A DNA stretch of 64,000 nt from an uncultured Bacteroidota bacterium. GTDB lineage: Bacteria; Bacteroidota; Bacteroidia; Chitinophagales; Chitinophagaceae. A program made the position numbers and the translations under genes. Positions within the stretch are counted from its first letter, which is position 1. Each line of letters begins with the position of its first letter. The notes under the pieces were generated by a model. That model did no database searches and was not told where the DNA came from. It saw only the letters and a list, made by a program, of their open reading frames with translations. The stretch lies in contig CAIJXT010000005.1 in the NCBI GenBank assembly GCA_903824665.1, positions 28,050-92,049 on the forward strand. The letters are read 5' to 3'. Shown here one piece after another: positions 52,724 to 62,285 of the stretch.

Positions 52724-55168
52724 TCATTGTCGTAACAACTTTTGAACACTGACCAATTGCCCGGTCTCATCATACAGATTCACAAAGTACATTCCGGCCG
52801 CCAGATTACTTGTATTAATCACCTTTGCATTCTTCAATTCCAGCAATACTTTGCCATCAATACTGGTCACTATTGCATTTACTATTGAAGGTGCATCTAT
52901 ATTTACCAAATCTGTTGCCGGATTAGGAAACAAACTATACACGCCATCTGATTCAACAGTGCTTATCTGCAATGGGAACTGGAATAATTCTGTTTCCTTT
53001 GAGCAACCATTGAAATCTGTAACCTTTACATAATAAGCATTGTCAGAATTGGTTGCCGTGAACGAGTAGGTCGTTGCACCCGGAATTACTCCATTTGCTG
53101 TGTCAAACCACTGATAACTTACATAAAATGGTGATGTACTCATTATTCTGGTTGCCCAATTAAAAGACAATACCGGAGCAGGTAGTGGATTGATGGTTAC
53201 AATTGTAGACGTTATGCAACCAAACTTTGAATAAATAATTTGAGTAGTATCAGGGAAATGTCCTGAAACTTTCCCGGTTATAGAATCTACCTCTGCTACA
53301 TATTCGTTGTTGGTACTCCATCGGCCACCGGTTACTCCATTTGACAAAACAGCTTCAGAATTGCTGCATATAGCCATCGGTCCGGCAATTGGTGGTAGCG
53401 GCGGTATAACCTCCAGGAAAAAAGTTGTCGCGCAACCTGTAGGCAATGTATACCCGATATAGGTAATACCGGCAACAAGGCCACCAACATGACCTGTAAA
53501 TGTATCAATTGAGGCAACAGCGGGATTACTGCTCACCCACGTACCGCCACCAACAATATCTGTTAACGATATTTCGGACCCTACACATACACTATCCGAA
53601 CCCTCGATATCAGCAAGTGGATATACAGTCACAATCTCAGATGTGCTGCATCCAGAACCTACTGTATACTTTATAATGGTCGTACCCATAGACAAGCCAG
53701 ATACAACACCATTGCCAGCAACAGAGATCACTGTTGCCACAGTAGTATCCAGACTAGACCATGTACCGCCCGGTGCTGTACTCATCAATGTGGTCGACTG
53801 CCCATAACACGTGAAAAACACACCTGATATGGTACCCGGTAATGGATTAACGGTAATTTCCCGGGCGACTGGTGAACAGCCTGGAACGGTATAGGTTATA
53901 TTTACAGTGGCATTAGACACACCCATTACAATACCGGTTGCACTACCTACCAGAGCTACTGAGGGGTCACCGGTACTCCAGCTTCCACCCGGAACCGGGT
54001 TGCCCAATGTTATAGTACTACCTGCACATACCTGACCAGGGCCAGTAATTGTACCGGGTGGCGGGCTGACATTTACAGACGTGGTGCTAAAGCAATTTGT
54101 AGATGACAGGCGGTAAGTTATAGTTGCTGTACCTGCAACATTGCCCGATACAATTCCGGTACCAGCCCCTACAGATGCGACGAAGGGAAAACTACTGGAC
54201 CATGAACCTCCTGAAGTAGTATTAGATAGATTGGTTGTCCCACCCACACAAACTCCGGTACTTCCCGTAATAGGAGCAGGGTTGGGGTTTACATTCATAA
54301 GTTTTGTGGTATAACACCCTGTCGCCGTAATTTTATAAGTAATAGTGGCCACACCTGCAGAAAATGCAGATACAAGCCCTGAGGCCGACCCTACATCAGC
54401 TGTTCCCGGTGCAGAGCTGCTCCATGTACCACCGGGAGTAGAATTTGAAAATGTTATGGTAGATCCTACACAACGGGTAGCCACAGCCACAGGGGTAATA
54501 ATTGCAGGATTGTCAAAAGCGTACATATAACGGGTTACATAGCAGCCTCCCAAAGTGTATGTAATATGAGCACCGCCAGCTGTTGACGCAAAGGCATCAC
54601 CACTCGAATTCACACTGATCACAGCAGCATTGGAACTTGTCCAGTTACCACCGGAAAACGCGTTGGTAAGATTCGTAGTTGTCCCAACACACACATTTAT
54701 CGATGTCGCGATGGGCACAATAGGTGGAGGACTAACCCTGACCAACTGAGTAGTTGTTGTAGTATATGATCCTACAGCTCCCCCGCACCCGGCAGAGCCT
54801 CCAGTCCAATCTACCACACAAAAGAAATAATAATCTCCACCTACTGGTAGAGACGGCGTGAATGATAATGAACCGGTAGGACCGGTAGAAGTTGTAAACG
54901 TTACCGGACCACTAGCCAGTGTTGCCGTTGCAACAACCGTAGAATTGGTGGTATTGTAGTACCACCATATCTGCCCTGATGCACCGGTTGGGATGCCGGT
55001 ACCGCTGTTACATGTTGTGTAGGTATAGGTTAGCGGCAAAATGGACGCACCAGTACAATATGTATTTGCACCGGTAAATGAGGATGTACCACTTGGCTGA
55101 AATATCGTTTGGGAATAGCCCGTCACAGCGAAAAAGCAGGCAATCAACAATAAATATACGTTCTTCAT
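52724..55168 (-). CDS. T9SS-exported protein with seven Big_2-like Ig repeats
   Basis: An 814-residue exported protein; the ATG at 55168 is used rather than an in-frame TTG one codon upstream. After a signal peptide (about 1-20, ending GYS-Q) comes a beta-rich domain with several cysteines (about 20-150), then seven Big_2-like Ig units with VCVGTTTNLT and GGSWSSS motifs and paired cysteines (about 150-660), one Ig-like domain with YVSYQWFDTANGVIPGATTY and VKVTDFNGCSK, and a type A T9SS sorting domain (SLFPNPATDLVNI, LAAGMYFVNL). The Ig units are of the same kind as those in the giant gene. Probable surface protein of unknown ligand. Confidence 0.85.
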   Translation of the reverse strand: MKNVYLLLIACFFAVTGYSQTIFQPSGTSSFTGANTYCTGASILPLTYTYTTCNSGTGIPTGASGQIWWYYNTTNSTVVATATLASGPVTFTTSTGPTGSLSFTPSLPVGGDYYFFCVVDWTGGSAGCGGAVGSYTTTTTQLVRVSPPPIVPIATSINVCVGTTTNLTNAFSGGNWTSSNAAVISVNSSGDAFASTAGGAHITYTLGGCYVTRYMYAFDNPAIITPVAVATRCVGSTITFSNSTPGGTWSSSAPGTADVGSASGLVSAFSAGVATITYKITATGCYTTKLMNVNPNPAPITGSTGVCVGGTTNLSNTTSGGSWSSSFPFVASVGAGTGIVSGNVAGTATITYRLSSTNCFSTTSVNVSPPPGTITGPGQVCAGSTITLGNPVPGGSWSTGDPSVALVGSATGIVMGVSNATVNITYTVPGCSPVAREITVNPLPGTISGVFFTCYGQSTTLMSTAPGGTWSSLDTTVATVISVAGNGVVSGLSMGTTIIKYTVGSGCSTSEIVTVYPLADIEGSDSVCVGSEISLTDIVGGGTWVSSNPAVASIDTFTGHVGGLVAGITYIGYTLPTGCATTFFLEVIPPLPPIAGPMAICSNSEAVLSNGVTGGRWSTNNEYVAEVDSITGKVSGHFPDTTQIIYSKFGCITSTIVTINPLPAPVLSFNWATRIMSTSPFYVSYQWFDTANGVIPGATTYSFTATNSDNAYYVKVTDFNGCSKETELFQFPLQISTVESDGVYSLFPNPATDLVNIDAPSIVNAIVTSIDGKVLLELKNAKVINTSNLAAGMYFVNLYDETGQLVSVQKLLRQ

Positions 55169-55310
55169 CAATTTTCAATAAAAGGTTTAAAATTGTATTC
55201 TACCTGTTTAGCACATTTCACAATATGTGCATTTATTCGCATTCAAAGCTTCATCGCATAAAGTTACTAAAAATACCGATTATGTCGCATTGCATGTTGT
55301 GGTAATGATT

Positions 55311-57275
55311 TTATTCAATAACCACTCTTTCCGATTGCACCTTTTCACCATTTGCATCACTAACCAACACGTTATAAATCCCCTTTTTCACAGCTGACAG
55401 ATCCATTTTGTCAGGATCACATAACATTGCCACCAACCTACCAGCCATGTCAAATAGCTTTACAGAGTACCTGCGGCCACCCGAAAAATGCAACTCCGTT
55501 TTTGCCGGATTAGGGAAGATAATAACTTTTGCATCCTTTGTTGCTTCAGACCCAACCGCCATCGAAGTATTGTAATCGAATGGAACAGAAGTGCCAACAC
55601 AACTATTTGTATCAGTAACCACTACCCGATAACTGCCATTGTATATTCCGTTTATTTTGAACGAAATACCATCCGGCACTATGCCCATTATACTATGGTA
55701 CCATTGGTAGTCTATATAGACGCTATCTGTCACCAGCAAATTGGTAAAGGGTATCAGACCTACTACCGGCGCCGGCAAGGCATTCAATACTATAGTAGCC
55801 AAAACAGCACAGCCTGTTGGCAGTGTGTATTTTACCATCGCGGCGCTGCCACTTATTGCAGTCAAAACACCTGAGACTGCATCAATAGTTGCTGCACCCG
55901 GAATCACAGACGACCATGATCCACCGGCACTGGCATCATATAAAGACACAACACTACCCAAACACAACTCATCAGGAGCCACAATAGCTGCCGGCAGCGG
56001 GTGAATAGTAACTGTTGCAAACAACCTGCATCCTGAACCTGTTGTGTAGACAATATTTGCAGTATCAGCAACAATTCCAGTTACTAAACCGGTTCCCGCA
56101 TTCACCGTTGCCGATCCGGGGTTAAGGCTCAACCACGAACCGCCACTCGTTGGGTGGCTTAAGGTAGTAGTTGTGCCCGGACAAACTTCTCTTGAACCGG
56201 CAATCGGGGTTGTTGGTGGATTTACAACGCTCACAGGCCGTGTGACCTTGCAACCCGCAGGCATTGCATAGGTAATCACTGCATTGCCTTCTGACACACC
56301 TGTAATAAGCCCGGATCCGGACAACACAGACGCAATTGTGGGAGACCCACTACTCCAGGAACCACCGATGACCACATTGGCAAAAGTCGTATTTGCACCT
56401 GTACATACTGTACCATTACCGGTTATGACCGCTGGTACGGGATCTACTGAAATCATCTTGGTTGTTGTAGGGCAGCCAGAAACACTGTAGGAAATAACGC
56501 ATGTTCCCGGTGCCATTCCCGTTACAATCCCGGTTGGGCCTACCTGCGCTATACCTGTCGCAGAACTGCTCCAGGAGCCGGTAGAAGTGCCTGCACTCAG
56601 CGTTATGGCAGAACTCACGCATACCTTATCCGTACCAATAATGTCGGCTGCTGCTCCACAGTCGTACGTAAGTGAAATATTGTCTATAGCTCCTCCCGGT
56701 GTTGTGCCGCCAGAAGCGTTATTTTGCCACGAAAAAATCAGCCGTACCGTTGTACCGGCAAGGGCAGAAGAAAGTGTTAGTGTTTCCGACACATAAGCCG
56801 AAGCTACAAAAGAAGGCTGCGACCAGATTTGCGTCGCACCAACAATTGTTGTAGCAGGAGATACTGGCGAATTCGCTACTGGCACTACGCTAGTCGGTGC
56901 AGTATAGGCGAGCATTCTATCAAAACCAGATTGCCCGAAACCCTTCCATTGAAAATTCAAAGTGATTGATCCAACACCGGCTGGTATGGCAATATCCCTG
57001 TAAAAATGGCAGGTTGCTGCTGCAGAATTGTTGTATTGATAGGCACTGGCATTATCAGAAATATGCGCGCCCCTCGCGCCTGCAAACGGAACAGCACTGC
57101 CAGATAATATCCATTGATTGGCAACCGCCGCAGGATTCACCACCGTCCAGCCGTTTGAAGCAAATGTGGTTCCCGATTCAAATCCACCATTGGTAGCGGG
57201 GTTTACTGCCACTACCTGAGCACGAACAGCAACACTCACACCGCAAGCCAATACCAGGCTCCAAAAAATTCTCAT
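55311..57275 (-). CDS. T9SS-exported protein with jelly-roll domain and four Big_2-like repeats
   Basis: A 654-residue exported protein, taken from ATG 57275 rather than the TTG at 57299 because it starts a clean signal peptide (MRIFWSLVLACGVSVAVRAQ). Residues about 20-210 form a jelly-roll-like domain with NGGFESGTTFASNGWTV and GGAIDNISLTYD, the pattern of many MAM/CBM-type carbohydrate- or protein-binding modules. Four Big_2-like units follow (about 215-510), then one Ig-like domain with YIDYQWYHS and VVTDTNSC, and a T9SS sorting domain (IIFPNPAKTELHF, VKKGIYNVLV). The gap to the upstream gene is only 74 bases, so co-transcription is likely. Confidence 0.83.
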   Translation of the reverse strand: MRIFWSLVLACGVSVAVRAQVVAVNPATNGGFESGTTFASNGWTVVNPAAVANQWILSGSAVPFAGARGAHISDNASAYQYNNSAAATCHFYRDIAIPAGVGSITLNFQWKGFGQSGFDRMLAYTAPTSVVPVANSPVSPATTIVGATQIWSQPSFVASAYVSETLTLSSALAGTTVRLIFSWQNNASGGTTPGGAIDNISLTYDCGAAADIIGTDKVCVSSAITLSAGTSTGSWSSSATGIAQVGPTGIVTGMAPGTCVISYSVSGCPTTTKMISVDPVPAVITGNGTVCTGANTTFANVVIGGSWSSGSPTIASVLSGSGLITGVSEGNAVITYAMPAGCKVTRPVSVVNPPTTPIAGSREVCPGTTTTLSHPTSGGSWLSLNPGSATVNAGTGLVTGIVADTANIVYTTGSGCRLFATVTIHPLPAAIVAPDELCLGSVVSLYDASAGGSWSSVIPGAATIDAVSGVLTAISGSAAMVKYTLPTGCAVLATIVLNALPAPVVGLIPFTNLLVTDSVYIDYQWYHSIMGIVPDGISFKINGIYNGSYRVVVTDTNSCVGTSVPFDYNTSMAVGSEATKDAKVIIFPNPAKTELHFSGGRRYSVKLFDMAGRLVAMLCDPDKMDLSAVKKGIYNVLVSDANGEKVQSERVVIE

Positions 57276-57349
57276 GCTGATTCTGTAAATTCTAAGCAAA
57301 ATTGTATCTGTCTATTCGATCACACGAGCCGCTTCTCCGGGCCCGGCAA

Positions 57350-59113
57350 TTATTGTTTGGTTATGCGTTCAACTTTTATCCGATCACCAGCCTCATTGAA
57401 CATAGAAACAAGGTACATTCCGGGTTCCAATTGTTCTATATTTACCGTATTTGTATCGTTGCTACGTACCAATACACGCCCTTCCATGCTGCTGATCACC
57501 ACATGTACCTTTACCGGAGTTGTTATGTGCAAAACATCCGAAGCAGGGTTGGGATATATTTTCACGGCAGCCGCAGACAATATCTCGGTGCCTGTAACAA
57601 TGTTCACCGGATATCCACTCGAAAATGCTGTACATCCATTACCATCTGTCACGCGTACCCGGTAATTGCCTGTAGTAGTGGGAGTATAGACAAAATTGGT
57701 CGCACCGGCAATAGCAATTGTATTCAGAAACCATTGATACTGTGCATATACATTAGATGTTGCAAGGTTAGAACCTGCGTAACTAACAACAGGCAATGGA
57801 TAATCATTCACATCTACCGTTACAGCTTGCGAATTGGTGGAACATGGTGCCGTAGGCTCTGTCACAACACACCGGTAAACACCAGTTACTGTTACGATGT
57901 GTGTTGTTCCTGTCGAACCAGGGATGTTCACACCATCCTTCTGCCATTGAAAAGTAAGGCCAGTGGTTACAGTATTGGTGTTCACTGTCAATGCACCATT
58001 ATCACCAGAGCACAGTAGAACTGGACCGGCTGGCGACACTGGCAAATCTACCAACTCAAGCGTTGGAGTGGAGAATGGCGTCATTGCGGTGCAGCCGTTT
58101 GCATCCGTAATTTCAATCTGGTAATTACCAGTAGTGTCAGCGACATAAATCTGATCCGTAGCTCCGGGAATAGCCACACCATTGTTGTACCACTGGCAGG
58201 TATTGCCAGCACCGCCGGGTGCATCCAGAGTAGCACTCCCGCCTGTACAAAACGCTGTGATCGTAACGGGTGAAATAGTCGTAACTGGTGCAGGATTAAC
58301 GGTAACTACAGCAGTTGTTTTTGCTGAACAACCATTCACGTCCGTCACCGTTAGGGTATAAGTTGCACCTGCGCCAAGTCCTGCCGAAATTGTTGGATTC
58401 GCCATTGTTGATGAAAATCCTGCCGGACCATTCCACAAATAACTTGCTATAGTACCTGTCGCAGATCCGGTAAGTGTGAAAGCCTCATTCGGACATGGGG
58501 CAGGCAATGGTGCACTAGCTGTTATTGATGTAATGTCAGGGCACGTATAATCTACTTTCAGGTAAGGCGCATGAGCACCGGTTGGTGTGGCGGTTCCAGT
58601 CTCGCCGGTAACTGTGTAAACCCTTGGGCCAACAGTAGCCATCACCACAGATACTTTTGTCCCAACATTGGTCTGTACAAATGTCTCCGCTGCTGCAGCT
58701 GTGGCAAAAAACTGGTTGCCTATTCCGCCATACGATGGACCGGTTGGGTATATGGTAGGAGCAGCTCCCATTGTTGTATACAAGGTGCCAGGCACCGTGA
58801 TCGTAGACAGGTCTCCTGCATAACCTCTGGTCTGATTGCCACCAGACCCACCGGTGCCTATCGCTGCAACATTGTAGTGAAATTCAACACCTGTAACAAC
58901 TGCCGTAGGTGGTAATTCGGCCAGATCAAAAACAGCATACCCTCTCGTCACAAACGTTTGTACACTCAACACATTGTCTGTCCTGACAGTGTTAGAGCTA
59001 TTACCCGTCGTAAATGAACCCAATGGACCATTTGCATATATTTCCTGACTGTTTTGCCCAAATGCAGTAACAGCGATACAACCTGCGATCAACAATAGTA
59101 CACTTCTTTTCAT
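57350..59113 (-). CDS. T9SS-exported protein with Ig/PKD-like repeats
   Basis: A 587-residue exported protein. The signal peptide (about 1-19, ending AFG-Q) is followed by a beta-sandwich domain of unknown family (about 20-195, with AVFDLAELPPTAVV and HAPYLKVDY). Four Ig/PKD-like units follow (about 195-500): SYLWNGPAGF with LTVTDVNGCSA, CQWYNNGVAIPGAT with IEITDANGCTA, FQWQKDGVNIPGST, and YQWFLNTIAIAGAT with VRVTDGNGCTA. A type A T9SS sorting domain ends it (VKIYPNPASDVLHI, LEPGMYLVSM). Unlike its neighbours it has no Big_2 units. It is the first gene of the minus-strand surface-protein set. Confidence 0.83.
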   Translation of the reverse strand: MKRSVLLLIAGCIAVTAFGQNSQEIYANGPLGSFTTGNSSNTVRTDNVLSVQTFVTRGYAVFDLAELPPTAVVTGVEFHYNVAAIGTGGSGGNQTRGYAGDLSTITVPGTLYTTMGAAPTIYPTGPSYGGIGNQFFATAAAAETFVQTNVGTKVSVVMATVGPRVYTVTGETGTATPTGAHAPYLKVDYTCPDITSITASAPLPAPCPNEAFTLTGSATGTIASYLWNGPAGFSSTMANPTISAGLGAGATYTLTVTDVNGCSAKTTAVVTVNPAPVTTISPVTITAFCTGGSATLDAPGGAGNTCQWYNNGVAIPGATDQIYVADTTGNYQIEITDANGCTAMTPFSTPTLELVDLPVSPAGPVLLCSGDNGALTVNTNTVTTGLTFQWQKDGVNIPGSTGTTHIVTVTGVYRCVVTEPTAPCSTNSQAVTVDVNDYPLPVVSYAGSNLATSNVYAQYQWFLNTIAIAGATNFVYTPTTTGNYRVRVTDGNGCTAFSSGYPVNIVTGTEILSAAAVKIYPNPASDVLHITTPVKVHVVISSMEGRVLVRSNDTNTVNIEQLEPGMYLVSMFNEAGDRIKVERITKQ

Positions 59114-59417
59114 CTAATTATGAATTAAATAATATTTTTTATATTGTATCAAAAAGTACAAAAACCGTTACCTAACACTACCCAAACGCATACCAGCTGT
59201 CTGCCAGACAGTTAGAGCACGTTCATGTTACGCAAAATAATACTAATTTATCCAAAAACAAAAACAAAAAGTCATTTTTTTATTTACCTGCCTCAGCAGT
59301 ATTTAATTGGCGTACAAACCCCTGAAAATGTTAGTATTAGTGCCTCAAAACAGCAGGCACACGCCATATGGAAATGCCTGTTGACTTACTTGGAAAGTGT
59401 TTTACTACCTTTGCCGC
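59114..59417. other. Divergent intergenic region
   Basis: 304 bases between the T9SS gene and the SCO1 gene. It holds the SCO1 promoter (59381-59413) and a palindrome CTGTCTGCCAGACAG (59197-59211) that could bind a dimeric regulator. A poly-A/T stretch near 59145 gives a weak minus-strand TACTTTTTG. Confidence 0.5.
59381..59413 (+). promoter_or_regulatory. Putative promoter of the SCO1 gene, leaderless
   Basis: TTG (59381-59383) and TACCTTTG (59406-59413) with a 22-base spacer. The -7 element ends only 4 bases before the ATG at 59418, so the transcript may start at or next to the start codon. Confidence 0.55.
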
Positions 59418-60065
59418 ATGAACAATAAAAAGACAACCATTTTTTTGGTATCATTCTTCATTTTACTCGGAATCGCCTTTCTTTCGTACTACTACAAAGT
59501 AAACAGTGAACTCAAAAAAATCTCTCCACTACCTGTAATCGGCAATGATCAGAACCATCATATCGCTCCTTTCTCTTTCGTTAATCAGGAAGGCAAGACC
59601 ATATCAAACGACGATATAAAAAACAAAATCGTTGTAGTAGAATACTTCTTTGCAACCTGCAAAGGAATCTGCCCCAAGATGAATGAGAATCTGAGCACGA
59701 TTTACAAAAAATTCAAAGGCAACAAAAATGTACTTTTTCTTTCGCACACGGTAGATCCTGTCAAGGATACAGTTGCAGCACTAAAGGCCTATAGCCTTCG
59801 GTTTGATGCCGACCCGCAACAATGGATGTTTCTGACTGGTGACAAAAAAGAACTGTACGACATGGCGCGCTATAGTTACCTGATCAGTGCAGAAGACGAT
59901 ACCGCAGGAATAACAATTGACAAAGATTTTATACACGATAAACACTACGTACTCATCGACCATTTCGGACGTGTTCGTGGCTTCTACGATGGGCTGAACG
60001 AGGCAGATATAACCAAAATCACAGGTGATATCAAAACACTTATTGAGGAAATGAAAGACAAATAA
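59418..60065 (+). CDS. SCO1/SenC family thioredoxin-like copper protein
   Basis: A 215-residue protein starting at ATG 59418; a GTG seven codons upstream is less likely. It has an N-terminal membrane anchor (about residues 8-25) and a thioredoxin-like domain carrying the copper/redox motif CKGICPKM (Cys81, Cys85) and the later His (KDFIHDKHYVL, about residue 169), all needed for copper delivery to cytochrome oxidase CuA. VDPVKDTVAALKAYSLRF matches the family. Oxidase genes are not seen nearby. The EamA transporter gene starts 12 bases after its stop, so the two are probably one transcript. Confidence 0.92.
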   Translation: MNNKKTTIFLVSFFILLGIAFLSYYYKVNSELKKISPLPVIGNDQNHHIAPFSFVNQEGKTISNDDIKNKIVVVEYFFATCKGICPKMNENLSTIYKKFKGNKNVLFLSHTVDPVKDTVAALKAYSLRFDADPQQWMFLTGDKKELYDMARYSYLISAEDDTAGITIDKDFIHDKHYVLIDHFGRVRGFYDGLNEADITKITGDIKTLIEEMKDK

Positions 60066-60077
60066 ATTCCCAACCGC

Positions 60078-60947
60078 TTGTTCTACCTCATCGCTACCGT
60101 TGTTCTTAATGTTATCGTATCTGCGGTACTGAAAATGTTTCCACGTTTCGGCATCAACCCTTTGCAGGCAATTGTCGTCAACTACTGTGTTTGCGTCCCA
60201 ACCGGATGTATTTTCACGGGGAGTATGCCTTTCAACAATGCCACAATGTCGGCATCATGGTTGCCATGGGTCGTTCTGATGGGGCTGGCTTTTATAGCAA
60301 TCTTTAATCTAACAGCGTTCTGCACACGGGTGTCTGGTATGACCACTACTGTGATTGCCAGCAAGCTTTCACTGGTAATCCCCGTAGTTTTTTCGATAAT
60401 TTGGTATCACGATCGGGCCGGTTTGGGCAAGATTGCAGGCATCCTGCTTGCCTTTCCTGCTGTGTACCTCACAACCCGTACACCCAAGAGTCAGCAATCA
60501 TCTTCATCAATACTATGGCCAGCTGTTTTGTTTATCGTCAGCGGCGGTCTTGACACACTAGTCAACTATATTCAGGCAACGTTTCTGCATACTGCTATCG
60601 ATCAGTCTGCAGCTACAATTATTTGTTTTGCTACTGCTGCCATTGCCGGGTTGATAGTGCTCGCAGTACAGGCCGTATCTGGCAACTTCCTGTTCGAATG
60701 GAAGAATCTCCTGGCTGGCATTTGCCTTGGTGTACCCAACTTTTTCTCAATCTATTTTCTTGTACATGCGCTCAATAGCAGTAGTTTTCAAAGTTCTGCA
60801 ACCATTCCGCTACTCAATATCAGCATTTTGGTTGTCTCTACACTTGCTGCAATAGCTTTCTTCGGAGAGCGAGCCGGCAGGCAGCGTATCTTGGGCCTCG
60901 GACTGGCTACTATCGCTATCCTGCTGATAGCCTTTGGCGATCAGTAA
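60078..60947 (+). CDS. EamA/DMT superfamily membrane transporter
   Basis: A 289-residue protein with ten predicted membrane helices in two EamA halves. The TTG at 60078 is the best start: it keeps the first helix (FYLIATVVLNVIVSAVLKMF), and the next ATG, at 60135, would lose it. Members export or import small metabolites such as amino acids or nucleotides; no motif shows the substrate. It follows the SCO1 gene closely. The minus-strand sigma factor gene converges with it, separated by a hairpin at 60952. Confidence 0.8.
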   Translation: MFYLIATVVLNVIVSAVLKMFPRFGINPLQAIVVNYCVCVPTGCIFTGSMPFNNATMSASWLPWVVLMGLAFIAIFNLTAFCTRVSGMTTTVIASKLSLVIPVVFSIIWYHDRAGLGKIAGILLAFPAVYLTTRTPKSQQSSSSILWPAVLFIVSGGLDTLVNYIQATFLHTAIDQSAATIICFATAAIAGLIVLAVQAVSGNFLFEWKNLLAGICLGVPNFFSIYFLVHALNSSSFQSSATIPLLNISILVVSTLAAIAFFGERAGRQRILGLGLATIAILLIAFGDQ

Positions 60948-60951
60948 AACA

Positions 60952-60978
60952 AATAGGGAGCGACCGGCGCTCCCTATT
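60952..60978. terminator. Hairpin between convergent EamA and sigma genes
   Basis: Perfect 11-base arms AATAGGGAGCG (60952-60962) and CGCTCCCTATT (60968-60978), loop of 5. A T-rich stretch follows on the minus strand, so it better fits the sigma factor gene, though it may act both ways. Confidence 0.75.
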
Positions 60979-61004
60979 CAAAATATCACTCTTCATAACA
61001 ACCA

Positions 61005-61862
61005 CTACCCCAGATAAACTTTTAGTGCATTGCTATACCGTGCTTTCTGTAACCGCTTAATAGCGCGTTCCTTGATCTGGCGTATACGTTCCTTGGTCAG
61101 GTCATACTTTTCTCCAATTTCTTCGATACTTGGTCCACTATCGCCTTCAAGGCCAAAGTAGGCGGCCAATATCTCAGCCTCACGCTGGCTGAGCGATTTC
61201 AGTATCCTGCGAATTTCATTGCGCAGCGAATCCTTCATTACGTCATTATCAGTATCACTGCTGCCTTCCAGCAAATCTCCCATCGCTACATCTTCAGCTT
61301 CATGTACAGGTGCATCCAGAGAGGTGTGCCTGGTGTTGCTTGTGAAGATATTGGTCACTTCCGTCTCGCTCATATCCAGGATGTCGGCCAGTTCTTCTGT
61401 TGAAGGTTCACGCTCGTTTTCCTGTTCAAAAGCAATAAAAGCCTTGTTTGCCTTATTGTAAGTACCAATTTTGTTTTGGGGCAGGCGTACCAGCCTTCCT
61501 TGCTCGGCCAGCGCCTGCAGTATAGACTGCCGAATCCACCACACCGCATACGAGATAAACTTAAATCCTTTTGTTTCATCAAACCGCTGCGCGGCCTTGA
61601 TGAGACCGAGGTTACCCTCATTGATCAGATCGCTGAGCGATAAACCCTGATGTTGATATTGCTTCGCCACCGATACAACAAACCTGAGATTGGACTTCAC
61701 CAATTTCTCCAACGCACGCTGATCACCCATATGAATTTTCTGGGCCAGTGTGGTCTCCTCCTCAGGTGTTATCATCGAAATCTTGCTGATCTCCTGCAAA
61801 TATTTCTCAACCGCCTGCGAATCCCTGTTCGTAATCTGGGTGGCAATCTTTAACTGCCTCAT
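61005..61862 (-). CDS. rpoD: Primary sigma factor (RpoD/SigA, Bacteroidota type)
   Basis: A 285-residue vegetative sigma factor of the short Bacteroidota type, lacking region 1.1 and the non-conserved region. Region 1.2 starts at DSQAVEKYLQEISKISMITP (about residues 14-33), region 2 has SNLRFVVSVAKQYQHQGLSL, DLINEGNLGLIKAA and FKFISYAVWWIRQSI (about 58-115), region 3 follows, and region 4 ends with GPSIEEIGEKYDLTKERIRQ and IKERAIKRLQKA (about 240-275). It recognises the TTTG/TAnnTTTG promoters seen in this window. It ends near the hairpin at 60952. Confidence 0.96.
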   Translation of the reverse strand: MRQLKIATQITNRDSQAVEKYLQEISKISMITPEEETTLAQKIHMGDQRALEKLVKSNLRFVVSVAKQYQHQGLSLSDLINEGNLGLIKAAQRFDETKGFKFISYAVWWIRQSILQALAEQGRLVRLPQNKIGTYNKANKAFIAFEQENEREPSTEELADILDMSETEVTNIFTSNTRHTSLDAPVHEAEDVAMGDLLEGSSDTDNDVMKDSLRNEIRRILKSLSQREAEILAAYFGLEGDSGPSIEEIGEKYDLTKERIRQIKERAIKRLQKARYSNALKVYLG

Positions 61863-62285
61863 AATGTTACTCCTTTAAATTTTAATTATCAAATACTTAC
61901 CATCACTCAAAACTTATGCACTTCTTCTTCTTAAAACCTGCCTGCATTTCCAAACTGTCACCGATTTTGCAACCGACCTTGCACTTTTATGTACTAAGGC
62001 GTATTGTTTTCCAAAATAGTTTGGTCTGTAACCGTGTTTTCAATCACGTTAACATAACGTCAAAATACGTTCCACAAATTGCCAATAAAACAATAAAAAG
62101 CAGATTTCATTCACTTAATATACTGAAACATGCTGTAGTACTGGCTTTTAATGACTATGAATAATATTTATGCGGCTATAAAGCGTTAATTCCCTGACAA
62201 AATTCACCAGATCGCGCTGCAAAATTATACCAATATGCCAAAAATGCTACCTTTGCCCCACAATTCATATCAACTTTAACAAAAC
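61863..62285. other. Divergent intergenic region upstream of rpoD and gcdH
   Basis: 423 AT-rich bases. A TACCTTTG element (62249-62256) serves the acyl-CoA dehydrogenase gene. No TAnnTTTG match was seen for rpoD. No gene was recognised; an 82-codon frame at 61916 looks like chance. Confidence 0.5.
62249..62256 (+). promoter_or_regulatory. Putative -7 element of gcdH
   Basis: TACCTTTG matches TAnnTTTG exactly, 29 bases before the ATG. No clear -33 TTTG at the usual distance. Confidence 0.5.

Noticed and set aside
57302..58018. 238-codon plus-strand open frame
   Set aside because: It overlaps the well-supported T9SS gene on the other strand and has no recognisable domain or signal peptide.
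61916..62164. 82-codon open frame between rpoD and gcdH
   Set aside because: Composition is random-like, it has no signal peptide or domain, and it lies in an AT-rich promoter region.
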